Notes under the pieces: model-generated
Databases searched by the model: none
What the model was told of the DNA's origin: nothing
The model's input: only the letters and a program-made list of their open reading frames with translations
Made by a program: the position numbers and the translations under genes
Shown here: positions 35,515 to 43,637 of the stretch, piece after piece
Numbering within the stretch: the first letter of the stretch is position 1
How the letters are laid out: every line of letters begins with the position of its first letter
DNA from: Bifidobacterium sp.
Lineage (GTDB): Bacteria; Actinomycetota; Actinomycetes; Actinomycetales; Bifidobacteriaceae
NCBI RefSeq assembly: GCF_022640935.1
Contig: NZ_JALCCV010000014.1
Span: forward strand, 1 to 47,476
Direction: 5' to 3'
DNA length: 47,476 bases

Positions 35515-36789
35515 TCAGGCCATGATCCCCATGCGATGATAGGCGCGGGTACGGCTGCCCGGCAGCGGATCGCATATACGTTCGGCAAAATCACGCAGGC
35601 GTCGCACTCCTTCACGCAGCTCGTCGGCGTCGCCGGCATACGAGAGCCTCGCAAATCCTGCCCCCTCATGCCCGAAGGCGTCACCGGGTACGACGGCCAC
35701 ACGCTCGTCATGCAGCAGCCGCACTGCAAAATCCTGCGAATCCAGCTGGGTCGCGCGAATATCGACGAAAGCATAGAAAGCGCCCTGCGGTTCGATGAGG
35801 CTCAAGACGTCGCTGGCCGCGAGCTCATCCAGCACAATCTGCCGTTTGACGCGGTAATCTTCCCGCATCGCCGCGATATGGTCCCTCGGGCCGGCAAGCG
35901 CGGCGGTGCCGGCATATTGCGCAGTCGCGTTCACTGAGGATTGCATAAGTTCGGCGATCGTGCCGGTATGTTCGATGATTTGCGCCGGCGCCAGCAAGTA
36001 GCCGATGCGCCAGCCGGTCATGGCGAAGGTTTTCGACAGGCTCTCGACCACGATAGTGCGTTCCTTCATGCCATCGACATTGGCAATCGAAGGGGCGGCG
36101 TCCATGCCGTCTGCGAACACGAATGGATGATAGACCTCGTCGGAGATCGCCCAGATGTTGTGGCGCATGCAGACTTGCGCGATGCGCTCCAGCTCCTCGT
36201 GCGGCGTCACGGCGCCGGTGGGGTTGCCCGGTGAGTTGATGATGACCGCGCGCGTCCGTGGTGTGATCGCCGCCTCGATGTCGTCGGCATTCAATTGCAT
36301 GCGATGTTCCGGTCGCAGTGCGACCGTCACTGGCTTTGCGCCGCACAGCAACGTTTCGGCGGCATACGATGTGAAGAACGGGGATGGGATGATGACCTCA
36401 TCGCCCGGGTCGGCGACGGCTTTGAGAGCGAGAAACAGCGCGAAGGTGGCGCCTGCCGTCGCCTGGATCTCTTTCGCAGGGTCGTATCGAATCCCTTTCG
36501 CCTCGAGGTTGTAGCGGGCGGCGGCCTCGCGGAATTCTTCGATGCCGAGCACATTGGTGTATTTGGTTTGCCCGCGTCGGATGGAATCGCAGGCCGCATC
36601 GACGATATGCGGGGCGGCGGTCTCGCTCGGTTCGCCGACGCACAGCGAAATCGCATCAGGGTACGCCTCGACTTGGTCGAAGACTGCGCGAATGCCGGAG
36701 CGCGGGATGCTGGCTATGTGCTGCGCGATGACCGGCATGGCAGTTGCGCAGGCAATGCTTGGTGTGATGGGCGTGGTGATAGTATGCAT
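35515..36789 (-). CDS. Class I/II aminotransferase (PatA/AspB type)
   Basis: The 424-aa product starts at ATG 36789 behind AAAGGTGAT. Fold-type I marks are SLCVGEPSE, IPSPFFTSY, INSPGNPTGAV (Asn of the PLP ring), ISDEVYHPFVFAD (PLP-binding Asp and Tyr) and VESLSKTFAMTGWRIGY with the Schiff-base Lys253, then ARLSYAGD with the carboxylate-binding Arg. This is the subgroup I aspartate/aromatic type; PatA-like enzymes use N-acetyl-LL-diaminopimelate, Asp or aromatic acids. It is divergent from an Lrp/AsnC regulator, the classic layout for a regulated amino acid enzyme. Confidence 0.9.
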   Translation of the reverse strand: MHTITTPITPSIACATAMPVIAQHIASIPRSGIRAVFDQVEAYPDAISLCVGEPSETAAPHIVDAACDSIRRGQTKYTNVLGIEEFREAAARYNLEAKGIRYDPAKEIQATAGATFALFLALKAVADPGDEVIIPSPFFTSYAAETLLCGAKPVTVALRPEHRMQLNADDIEAAITPRTRAVIINSPGNPTGAVTPHEELERIAQVCMRHNIWAISDEVYHPFVFADGMDAAPSIANVDGMKERTIVVESLSKTFAMTGWRIGYLLAPAQIIEHTGTIAELMQSSVNATAQYAGTAALAGPRDHIAAMREDYRVKRQIVLDELAASDVLSLIEPQGAFYAFVDIRATQLDSQDFAVRLLHDERVAVVPGDAFGHEGAGFARLSYAGDADELREGVRRLRDFAERICDPLPGSRTRAYHRMGIMA

Positions 36790-36807
36790 AGCATCACCTT
36801 TCAGAAA

Positions 36808-36890
36808 GACTTACTGTAATATTGGTTATTGTAAGAATATTTACACTATGTATACAGTAAGACAACAAATATTACTGTTCTGTAAAGAGG
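36808..36890. promoter_or_regulatory. AT-rich operator region with repeated TTACTGTAA-like sites
   Basis: This stretch is strikingly AT-rich in a GC-rich genome. It holds TTACTGTAAT (36811-36820), TTATTGTAA (36826-36834), TATACAGTAA (36851-36860) and TTACTGTTCTGTAA (36872-36885). Sites recur roughly every one to two helical turns, as expected for an Lrp/AsnC octamer. It sits directly before the aminotransferase start. Confidence 0.6.
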
Positions 36891-36985
36891 TGGCGCTCCT
36901 GCGAATTTCCGGTTGGCAGGCAGGGGGATATTCTTGAAAGCAGCAACAACGTATGCGGCTTGACTGGCAATGCTGTTCGGAACGA

Positions 36986-37013
36986 CGTTATGCTGCGGAG
37001 ACGCAGCATAACG
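36986..37013 (+). other. Perfect 12-bp hairpin with GAGA tetraloop in the lrp leader
   Basis: CGTTATGCTGCG (36986-36997) and CGCAGCATAACG (37002-37013) are perfectly complementary around GAGA, a GNRA loop. It ends 59 bases before the lrp start. A second, weaker nested hairpin (GGCG-AGA-CGCC) follows near 37029-37039. There is no T-run, so it is more likely an mRNA structure than a terminator. Confidence 0.6.
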
Positions 37014-37072
37014 CGGGGGCGCGTTGCGTGGCGAGACGCCGAACGGAACGCGAAGCGAGATAAAGGGGACTG

Positions 37073-37567
37073 ATGGACGTGGCTCGAGTGCATAACGCGC
37101 AGGAAGAACGCAAGTCGGCTGGCGCCAAGGCTTCCGACGCCATCGATGTGACCGATGCGGCCATTTTGGATATGCTCGAGGCTGATGGCCGCGCCACGCT
37201 TGCGCAGCTTGCGAAAGTCTCGGGGTTGTCTGTCTCGGCCGTGCAATCACGGGTGCAGAAGCTCGAGCGGCGTGGCGTCATCGCCGGATATCGCGCAGTC
37301 GTCGATCAAGAGAAACGAGGGCTGCCCATCAGCGCCTTTGTTTCCGTGACCCCGTTGGATTACGCGCAGGAATGCGATATTCCATGCAAGCTGGAGGGCG
37401 TCGAGGGCATTGTATCCTGCTATTCGATCGCGGGCGCGCCCAGCTTCCTGCTGGTTGTGCGGGTCGCCTCGCCAGGGAGGCTTGAAGAGCTGCTCAACCT
37501 CATCCATCGCACAGTCCCTGTGAACACTGAAACCACGCTGATCCTGCAGACTTATTTCGAGGGCTGA
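37073..37567 (+). CDS. Lrp/AsnC family transcriptional regulator
   Basis: The 164-aa product starts at ATG 37073 after AAAGGGGA. The first 25 residues are an Ala/Lys/Glu-rich extension. The helix-turn-helix is AILDMLEADGRATLAQLAKVSGLSVSAVQSRVQKLERRGVIAGYRA (about 30-75). The C-terminal RAM domain (PISAFVSVTPLD...GVEGIVSCYSIAGAPSFLLVVRVAS) senses amino acids and builds octamers. It is divergent from the aminotransferase and should bind the AT-rich region between them. Effector unknown. Confidence 0.92.
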   Translation: MDVARVHNAQEERKSAGAKASDAIDVTDAAILDMLEADGRATLAQLAKVSGLSVSAVQSRVQKLERRGVIAGYRAVVDQEKRGLPISAFVSVTPLDYAQECDIPCKLEGVEGIVSCYSIAGAPSFLLVVRVASPGRLEELLNLIHRTVPVNTETTLILQTYFEG

Positions 37568-37676
37568 CACTGTTCCGCTCTGCGCCTGAGGCTTTCCCCG
37601 TTTTTTGTCCTGGCCGGCACTTCTTGGGTTATTCTTTCTTCACTGTCCCGACTTTATCGTGCGCTAGGGTAGAGGC

Positions 37677-38069
37677 ATGGGCGATAGCGAGAACGGCGAT
37701 TGGCGTGATACGACGATAGATGCGGCGCAGGCCGAACACAATCCCGAAGTGGCCGCTGCGGTCGAACGCATCACGCAGCTGCGCCAATCCATCGACAACA
37801 TCGACGCCGCGGTCATCGCGCTGCTGGCCGAGCGTTTCAAGGCCACCGCGCAAGTTGGCAGGTTCAAGGCCGAAGCCGGGTTCGCCCCGGCTGATTACCA
37901 GCGCGAAGAGTATCAGATCGAACGCCTGCACCGTATTGCCGAAGATGCCGGATTGGATACGGACATCGCCGAAATGTATCGCGAATTCGTCGTCACCGAG
38001 ACCAAAAAACGCCACGCCCGCATCGCGGCCGCCGGGGGCGATCCCCAGGTTCTCGACGTGTTCGCATGA
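37677..38069 (+). CDS. Chorismate mutase (AroQ type)
   Basis: The 130-aa helical protein has the AroQ pattern: ITQLRQSIDNIDAAVIALLAERFKATAQVGRFKAEAG (catalytic Arg in LRQSID and Lys in VGRFK), then PADYQREEYQIERLHRIAEDAGLD and EMYREFVVTETKKRH. It converts chorismate to prephenate for Phe and Tyr. The first 25 residues are acidic and not part of the domain. It stands alone, with a very strong terminator after it. Confidence 0.93.
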   Translation: MGDSENGDWRDTTIDAAQAEHNPEVAAAVERITQLRQSIDNIDAAVIALLAERFKATAQVGRFKAEAGFAPADYQREEYQIERLHRIAEDAGLDTDIAEMYREFVVTETKKRHARIAAAGGDPQVLDVFA

Positions 38070-38176
38070 CCGTGGTGTAATCGTCGATGTTACGCTACGC
38101 GATATTGCCGTACGAAACGCGATGCCTTGGGCGTATAACGTCACCTTTGTATGGCAGAGCCGAGGTGGCGTAAAAG

Positions 38177-38221
38177 GTGTGGCTGGTGTCCGCAGACCTT
38201 GTCTGCGGACACCAGCCACAC
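38177..38221. terminator. Perfect 21-bp hairpin terminator between chorismate mutase and valS
   Basis: Arms 38177-38197 and 38201-38221 are fully complementary (left arm begins GTGTGGCTGGTGTCC) with a CTT loop. It lies between convergent genes, about 110 bases after the chorismate mutase stop and 60 before the valS stop, so it can serve both. Confidence 0.78.
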
Positions 38222-38280
38222 GGGGTGAGGCCAGCGAAAGCTAGACCAGAGAACAGCATCCTCTCACGGCCGAGTTTAGC

Positions 38281-41106
38281 TCAATGCTTCGGTTTCTTGG
38301 CTGGCGGTTCGCCGAGCTCGCTGGCGGCGACGGTTACCGTCGGCTCGCTTGATTCGCCTTCTGACGCCTCGGCCGCCTGTACCTCCAACGGTCCGGTGAC
38401 GCGGCCCGCCTCAGCGATATCGTCGAGCGCGGACTTGACTGCTCGCACGCCAAGTACAGGCACCAGCAGCGTGGCGGAGAGGATCGGGGTCTTCATGGAG
38501 ACCTTGGCCTGCGACTTCAGCCCGCGCAACTCGGCCAGCGCCTTGCCTGCCCACAGCAGCGTATTCGCATCGACAGCAACGGCCGAACCGGTCGCGGTCG
38601 AACCGGCAGTGCTGGTTCCAGCCTCAGCCGCACCGCCTGCCGCCTGCTCGTACAGTCCGGCATCAGGCCATGCCATGCGGTGCACGGAGCCTTCGCCCTC
38701 GTGCATCCACGACCATACCTCTTCGGTGGCATAGGGCAGGTATGGCGCGAACAGCCGGGCGAAGGCGTCCAGTCCAAGTCCCAAAGTCGTCCGCGCAGAG
38801 AGCACGGCGGAGTCCGAAGGTACTTTTCCTGTCGCGTCGGCGGTGCCGTACGCGCGGTTTTTCGCCAGTTCGATATAGTCGTCGCAGAACTGCCAGAAGA
38901 AGGTCTCAATGGCCTCCAAGGCTTTGGAATGCTCATAGGCGTCCAACGCCTGTCCGGCTTCGTGCACCACCTGCGCGAGCGAAGCCATGACCGAGCGATC
39001 CAGCGCCTCGGTCACATCGGAGGGCCTCCAGACCTGCGTGGCGTTCTCGCCGACATGATGGTTTTCGTCTTCGCGGCCGATGGCCAGCGCGAACTTGGTG
39101 GCGTTGAGCAGTTTGATCGCCAAGCGGCGCCCGATCTTCATCTGGCCTTCGTCATAGGTCGCGTCCAGGCCGAGCCGCGCGGAGGCGGCCCAATAGCGCA
39201 CTGCGTCCGCGCCGAACTTCTCGATCGGCTCGTTGGGCACGACGACGTTGCCCTTGGACTTCGACATCTTCTTGTGGTCCGGGTCGAGGATCCAGCCGGA
39301 AAGCGCAGTATGCGCCCACGGCAGGCACTTGTTCTCCAGGTGCGCGCGGTCCACAGAGCTGAACAGCCACGTGCGGATGATGTCCTGACCCTGCGGGCGC
39401 AGGTCCATGGGGAAGGTCGCCTTGAACAGCGCCTGGCTGGCCTCGTCCGGCTCGGCCCAGTGCGTCACGATCTGCGGGGTGAGCGAGGACGTGGCCCACG
39501 TATCCATGATATCCTGCTCGGCCGTGAACCCGTTTGGCTGGTCGCGCTGCGACTCCGTGTAGCCTGCCGGCACGTCGCTGGTCGGGTCGATGGGCAGCCG
39601 CTCTTCGGCGGGAGTGATCGGGTGAGCGTAGTCGGCCTTGCCGTTTGCATCAAGCGGGTACCACAGCGGGAAGGGCACGCCGAAGAAACGCTGGCGGGAG
39701 ATGAGCCAGTCGCCGTTGAGGCCATGCACCCAGTTCTCATAGCGCACGCGCATGAAATCAGGATGGAATTGCAGTTCCCTGCCGCGTTCGATCAGCTCCG
39801 CGTTGAGTGCCTCATCGGTGCCGCCGTTGCGCAGGTACCACTGGCGCGAGGTGACGATTTCGAGTGGCTTGTCGCCCTTCTCGTAGAAGTTCGTCATGCG
39901 GTCGGTCGGCGTCGGCTCGCCGTCCAAGTCGCCGGATTCGCGCAGCGCGTCCACAATGAGCTTGCGGGCCGAGAACGTAGTCTTGCCAGCGGTCTGCGCG
40001 AAGATATCGCGCCCGCCCTCGTCGGTGATCCACTCCGGCGTGCCCATCACGATGCGCCCGTTGCGCTGGATGATCGGCCGTGTGGGCAGTTTCAGTTCGC
40101 GCCACCATTGGACGTCGGTCATGTCGCCGAAGGTGCAGCACATGGCAATGCCCGCGCCCTTGTCCATTTCGGCGGCCGGATGCGCCAACACCGGCACCTT
40201 GACCTTGAACAATGGCGAGTAGACTTCCTGCCCGAAGTAGTTCTTGTAGCGTTCGTCGTCGGGGTTGGCGATCAGCGAGGTGCAGGCGGCAAGCAGTTCG
40301 GGGCGGGTTGTTTCGACGTAGATCGGCGTGCCGTCGGCGAAGCGAAAAGCGATGCGATGGTAGAAGCCGGGGTACTCGCGGCTCTCGAGTTCCGCCTGCG
40401 CCACGGCGGTCTGGAAGGTCACGTCCCACAGGCCCGGCGCATCCTTCTGATAGACCTCGCCGCGCGCGAGATTGCGCAGGAACGCCTTCTGCGCCACGCG
40501 CCGCGGATGCTCGCCGATGGTATGGTACGTCTGGCTCCAATCCACCGACATGCCTAGCGAGCGCCATAGTGCCTCGAATAGCTTTTCATCACGCGCGGTG
40601 AGCTGTTCGCACAGCTCGATGAAGTTTTGGCGGCTGACCGGCACCTGGTCCTTGGCGCTGATCTTCTTGCCGTCCGTGCCCTCGAAGGGGGGCCTGAAAT
40701 CAGGATCGTACTTGAGCGACGTGTCCACGCGCACGCCATAGTAGTTCTGCACGCGCCGCTCGGTCGGCAGGCCGTTGTCGTCCCAGCCCATCGGGTAGAA
40801 CACATCATAGCCGCGCATGCGCTTGTAGCGCGCGATCACATCGGTATGCGTGTAGGAGAATACGTGTCCCACATGCAGCGATCCGGAAACGGTGGGCGGC
40901 GGGGTGTCGATGGAGTAGACGGCCTTGCGGTCGCGTGAATTGCGGAAACGGTATACGCCCGTCTCGTCCCATACCGAACGCCACTTGTTTTCCAACCCGT
41001 CGACGCCCACTTTGTCGGGCAGCGGGGTCAGTCTGGCGGCGATGCCATTATCCGCCGTATTGCTGCTGGCGTTGCCGATGATATTGCTCTTGTCCTGATC
41101 AGTCAT
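38281..41106 (-). CDS. valS: Valyl-tRNA synthetase
   Basis: The 941-aa product is started at MTDQDKSN (ATG 41106); an in-frame ATG at 41148 would add 14 residues of little family resemblance. The class I marks are the HIGH motif in SGSLHVGHVFSYTHTD and the KMSKS motif in DHKKMSKSKGNVVVPNEPIEKFGADAVRYWAAS. Also present are the editing (CP1) domain in the middle and the anticodon-binding helical domain (VWSWMHEGEGSVHRMAWP). The C-terminal coiled coil of many ValRS is short, and an Ala/Gly/Thr-rich linker (EQAAGGAAEAGTSTAGSTAT) precedes it. No T-box leader is visible upstream. Confidence 0.97.
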   Translation of the reverse strand: MTDQDKSNIIGNASSNTADNGIAARLTPLPDKVGVDGLENKWRSVWDETGVYRFRNSRDRKAVYSIDTPPPTVSGSLHVGHVFSYTHTDVIARYKRMRGYDVFYPMGWDDNGLPTERRVQNYYGVRVDTSLKYDPDFRPPFEGTDGKKISAKDQVPVSRQNFIELCEQLTARDEKLFEALWRSLGMSVDWSQTYHTIGEHPRRVAQKAFLRNLARGEVYQKDAPGLWDVTFQTAVAQAELESREYPGFYHRIAFRFADGTPIYVETTRPELLAACTSLIANPDDERYKNYFGQEVYSPLFKVKVPVLAHPAAEMDKGAGIAMCCTFGDMTDVQWWRELKLPTRPIIQRNGRIVMGTPEWITDEGGRDIFAQTAGKTTFSARKLIVDALRESGDLDGEPTPTDRMTNFYEKGDKPLEIVTSRQWYLRNGGTDEALNAELIERGRELQFHPDFMRVRYENWVHGLNGDWLISRQRFFGVPFPLWYPLDANGKADYAHPITPAEERLPIDPTSDVPAGYTESQRDQPNGFTAEQDIMDTWATSSLTPQIVTHWAEPDEASQALFKATFPMDLRPQGQDIIRTWLFSSVDRAHLENKCLPWAHTALSGWILDPDHKKMSKSKGNVVVPNEPIEKFGADAVRYWAASARLGLDATYDEGQMKIGRRLAIKLLNATKFALAIGREDENHHVGENATQVWRPSDVTEALDRSVMASLAQVVHEAGQALDAYEHSKALEAIETFFWQFCDDYIELAKNRAYGTADATGKVPSDSAVLSARTTLGLGLDAFARLFAPYLPYATEEVWSWMHEGEGSVHRMAWPDAGLYEQAAGGAAEAGTSTAGSTATGSAVAVDANTLLWAGKALAELRGLKSQAKVSMKTPILSATLLVPVLGVRAVKSALDDIAEAGRVTGPLEVQAAEASEGESSEPTVTVAASELGEPPAKKPKH

Positions 41107-41173
41107 GAAGCCCAAGTCTAGAAAGCGACGGTGACATACAGGAATCATTCATATGCAGACTTTTTGCCTAGAT

Positions 41174-41232
41174 GGAACGCATGCCGGCGGCCGCTCCCGG
41201 CATTGGCGCAACCCTCGTCGCCGGGGCGTTCC
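41174..41232 (-). other. Nested inverted repeats between the binding-protein gene and valS
   Basis: The outer arms GGAACGC (41174-41180) and GCGTTCC (41226-41232) enclose the inner arms ATGCCGG (41181-41187) and CCGGCAT (41197-41203). On the minus strand this lies about 30 bases after the binding-protein stop, and TCTAGGCAAAAAG follows. It could be its terminator or part of the valS leader. Confidence 0.4.
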
Positions 41233-41264
41233 AACTTGCTCATTCAGCCAATCGGGCCAAGCGC

Positions 41265-42800
41265 CTATCGGGTCAGCAGATCCTTCAGCAGCAGCAGTTG
41301 ATCGACCATGTTCTTGGGGTAACCGCTGAGTTTGACCTTGGCCACGATGCGGCTTTTGCGTGTATACAGCCAGTCGCTGGCGGCGTCTTGGCTTACGGTT
41401 CTCGCGAAAGCCTGCATGCCCTTGCGGTAGCTGCTGTCGCTGGTGGCCGCCATCGCTTTGGCATATTGCTGTTGGGCGGCGCCGTTCTCGTAGCGCAGCG
41501 GGGATTTGGGATCGGCGAACAAGCCAGCGTCGTCGGTTCCGTCCATCGTCAGCAGCGCCATCGTGTAATCGCCCGTGGCCATGCGCGATTTCAATGTTGC
41601 ATCGTCGACCACCTGCATCTGCACGTTGAAACGGCTGTGCGCCTGCAACTGCTGGGTCACTGCCTCGCCGAGCGACTGATAACGCTGAGGCACTACAAAC
41701 ACCAGCGTTCCGAGATAGTGCGTGGAGAAATACGAGAACATCGACTGCGCCTTGGCCACGTCGTAGGGGAACAGTCCGGTCAGATTCTCGTAGCCGGGCT
41801 CCAGCGGGCTGATCGGTCCGCCAAGTTGCTGTGCCGCATCGGCCTGTGTGCGCATGAGGGCCGTCGAGTCGATGATGTATCGGGTCGCCTGGCGCACATG
41901 CAGGTCGGAGAAGATAGAGTCGGTGCCGCCGTTGTAGGCGAGCAGCACTTTCGACGTGCTCATGCCGTCGACGACTTTGAGCGTTGGGTCCTCGTCCACG
42001 GATGTTTCCAGATCGGGGTTGGATGGTACCGCCATGTTCACGCTGCCGTCGTGCAGCGCCTTGATGAGCGAGGCATCATCGGAAAAGTAGCGCAGCGTCA
42101 CCTGCGAGGAGGCGGCGGAGCCCGACCAGTATGAGTCGTTGCGTTTCAACGTGATGGACCGGCCGGCTTCGTAGCCGGAAACGATGAACGGACCCGAACC
42201 CAAGGCCTGGTCCCCATAGTCGATGTCCGACTGCGAATCGTAGACGATGCCCGGCCGCCACGACAGCGCGCGCAACAGCGTGGGATTGGGCTTGGCCAGT
42301 GCGATGACGACCGTCGACGGATCAGGGTTCTGGACCGACTTGAGGGAGCCGAGCTCATTCCAGCCGGTGTAATGATGCCGGATCGCCTGCTGCAGGGACC
42401 ATACGACATCGGCGGCGTCAAGCCGGTTGCCATTGGAGAAATGCAGGTTGGAATGCAGCGTGAACGTGTAAGTCAACGCGTCCTTGGAGATATTCCACGT
42501 TTTCGCCAGACCCGGCTCCAGCTCGTTGTTCTGGTTGCGCTGCACGAGGGTTTCGTAGACGTTGCCGAGCAGCGCCTGATCGATGGCATGGCCATCCTGG
42601 GCGCGGATGTCCAACGAAGCGGGCGCCTGCCGGAGCCCGACCGTCACGGTGGTATTCGTTTGCAGCGGGCCGATGCCGGGAATGACGTCCTGATGATTGA
42701 GCAACGACCAGCCGAGCCAGATGGCGGCGAACAGCGCCATGGCGACGGCCGCGAAGATGCCCCATCTCTTGGCGACGTCATGCTTCCGGTGCTGTGTCAT
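41265..42800 (-). CDS. Membrane-anchored family 5 extracellular solute-binding protein (peptide type)
   Basis: The 511-aa product starts at MTQHRKHD (42800); an ATG at 42839 would add 13 residues. A basic start and one helix (GIFAAVAMALFAAIWLGWSLL, about 14-34) anchor it. There is no Cys lipobox. The SBP_bac_5 fold follows: TTVTVGLRQAPASLDI, GNVYETLVQRN, LEPGLAKTWNISKDALTYTFTLHSNLHFSNGNRLDAADVVWSL and GSGPFIVSGYEAG. Such proteins deliver oligopeptides or nickel to Opp/Dpp permeases, but no permease gene adjoins. It could work with a transporter elsewhere or act as a sensor. Confidence 0.85.
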   Translation of the reverse strand: MTQHRKHDVAKRWGIFAAVAMALFAAIWLGWSLLNHQDVIPGIGPLQTNTTVTVGLRQAPASLDIRAQDGHAIDQALLGNVYETLVQRNQNNELEPGLAKTWNISKDALTYTFTLHSNLHFSNGNRLDAADVVWSLQQAIRHHYTGWNELGSLKSVQNPDPSTVVIALAKPNPTLLRALSWRPGIVYDSQSDIDYGDQALGSGPFIVSGYEAGRSITLKRNDSYWSGSAASSQVTLRYFSDDASLIKALHDGSVNMAVPSNPDLETSVDEDPTLKVVDGMSTSKVLLAYNGGTDSIFSDLHVRQATRYIIDSTALMRTQADAAQQLGGPISPLEPGYENLTGLFPYDVAKAQSMFSYFSTHYLGTLVFVVPQRYQSLGEAVTQQLQAHSRFNVQMQVVDDATLKSRMATGDYTMALLTMDGTDDAGLFADPKSPLRYENGAAQQQYAKAMAATSDSSYRKGMQAFARTVSQDAASDWLYTRKSRIVAKVKLSGYPKNMVDQLLLLKDLLTR

Positions 42801-42960
42801 CTGCAGGCTCTCGTCTTCTCGTCGTGTGGGTTGCATCATTATGGCGTAACTGCGTGGCTGTGTATCTGCAGTCGAGCGATTACGTATTTCCGATCATAAT
42901 TGCGCGCCCGTACCAGCATCGAGGAGCCTATATCAATGCTGAGAATCAAAGCTGGGCATA

Positions 42961-43623
42961 TCATAGCTGGGCGCTGGGGCAGGTCATATTGAGCGGGCAA
43001 TGAGCACAGTCAGGCTTACGGGCATGGCAGATGGCGCGCCCATGCAATATCAGTCGGTGCGATAGGTCGGTCCACTCTTCGGGCGGGAAACATGCGGTGA
43101 TCTCGCGCTCGATGCGCACCGGGTCGGGATGCGTGGAGCGCCAGTCCGAGCGCCAGCGGAGCCGCCCGGTCACGCGCATCACATGTGTGTCGACCGGGAA
43201 GCCTGGCACGCCGAACGCATTGCCCAGCACCACATTCGCGGTTTTTCTGCCGACGCCGGGCAAGGTCACCAGCTCTTCCATCGTAGCCGGGACTGCGCCG
43301 CCGAAACGTTCCTGCAGCTGGTCGGCCAAGGAGATGATATGCGCGGATTTCGAACGATAGAAGCCTAACGGATGGATGATGTCTTCGACATGCTCGGGAT
43401 TCGCGGCGGCCAGGTCGGCGGCGGTCGGATAGCGGCGGAACAGCGTCGGTGTAACGGTATTGACCCGTTTGTCGGTCGTTTGGGCGCTCAGCACGGTGGC
43501 GATGAGCAATTGCAGCGGCGTCGAGAAGTCCAATGCACACCGCGGTTCGGGAATCTCCCCGCACAGCAGCGCATACTCGCCGTGCATCCGGGCGAGCCGA
43601 GATCGTTTCGATTCACGTGGCAT
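42961..43623 (-). CDS. nth: Endonuclease III (DNA glycosylase/AP lyase)
   Basis: The 220-aa product has the helix-hairpin-helix LPGVGRKTANVVLGNAFGVPGFPVDTHVMR with catalytic Lys127 and Asp145. Their spacing of 18 equals Lys120/Asp138 in E. coli. The C-terminal [4Fe-4S] ligands C-x6-C-x2-C-x5-C (CHARKPDCAHCPLNMTC) are intact. It removes oxidised pyrimidines from DNA. Only 14 bases separate it from the upstream glnR gene on the same strand, so they likely share a transcript. Confidence 0.97.
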   Translation of the reverse strand: MPRESKRSRLARMHGEYALLCGEIPEPRCALDFSTPLQLLIATVLSAQTTDKRVNTVTPTLFRRYPTAADLAAANPEHVEDIIHPLGFYRSKSAHIISLADQLQERFGGAVPATMEELVTLPGVGRKTANVVLGNAFGVPGFPVDTHVMRVTGRLRWRSDWRSTHPDPVRIEREITACFPPEEWTDLSHRLILHGRAICHARKPDCAHCPLNMTCPSAQL

Positions 43624-43637
43624 GGCGCGGCGCGCCC

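Noticed and set aside
38680..40557. 625-aa plus-strand frame
   Set aside because: It lies wholly antisense to valS, whose motifs are complete; the composition (Arg/Val/His-rich) is that of a shadow frame.
41107..41264. T-box leader for valS
   Set aside because: No T-box consensus (GGGUGGNACCGCG) or specifier loop; the gap is also too short.
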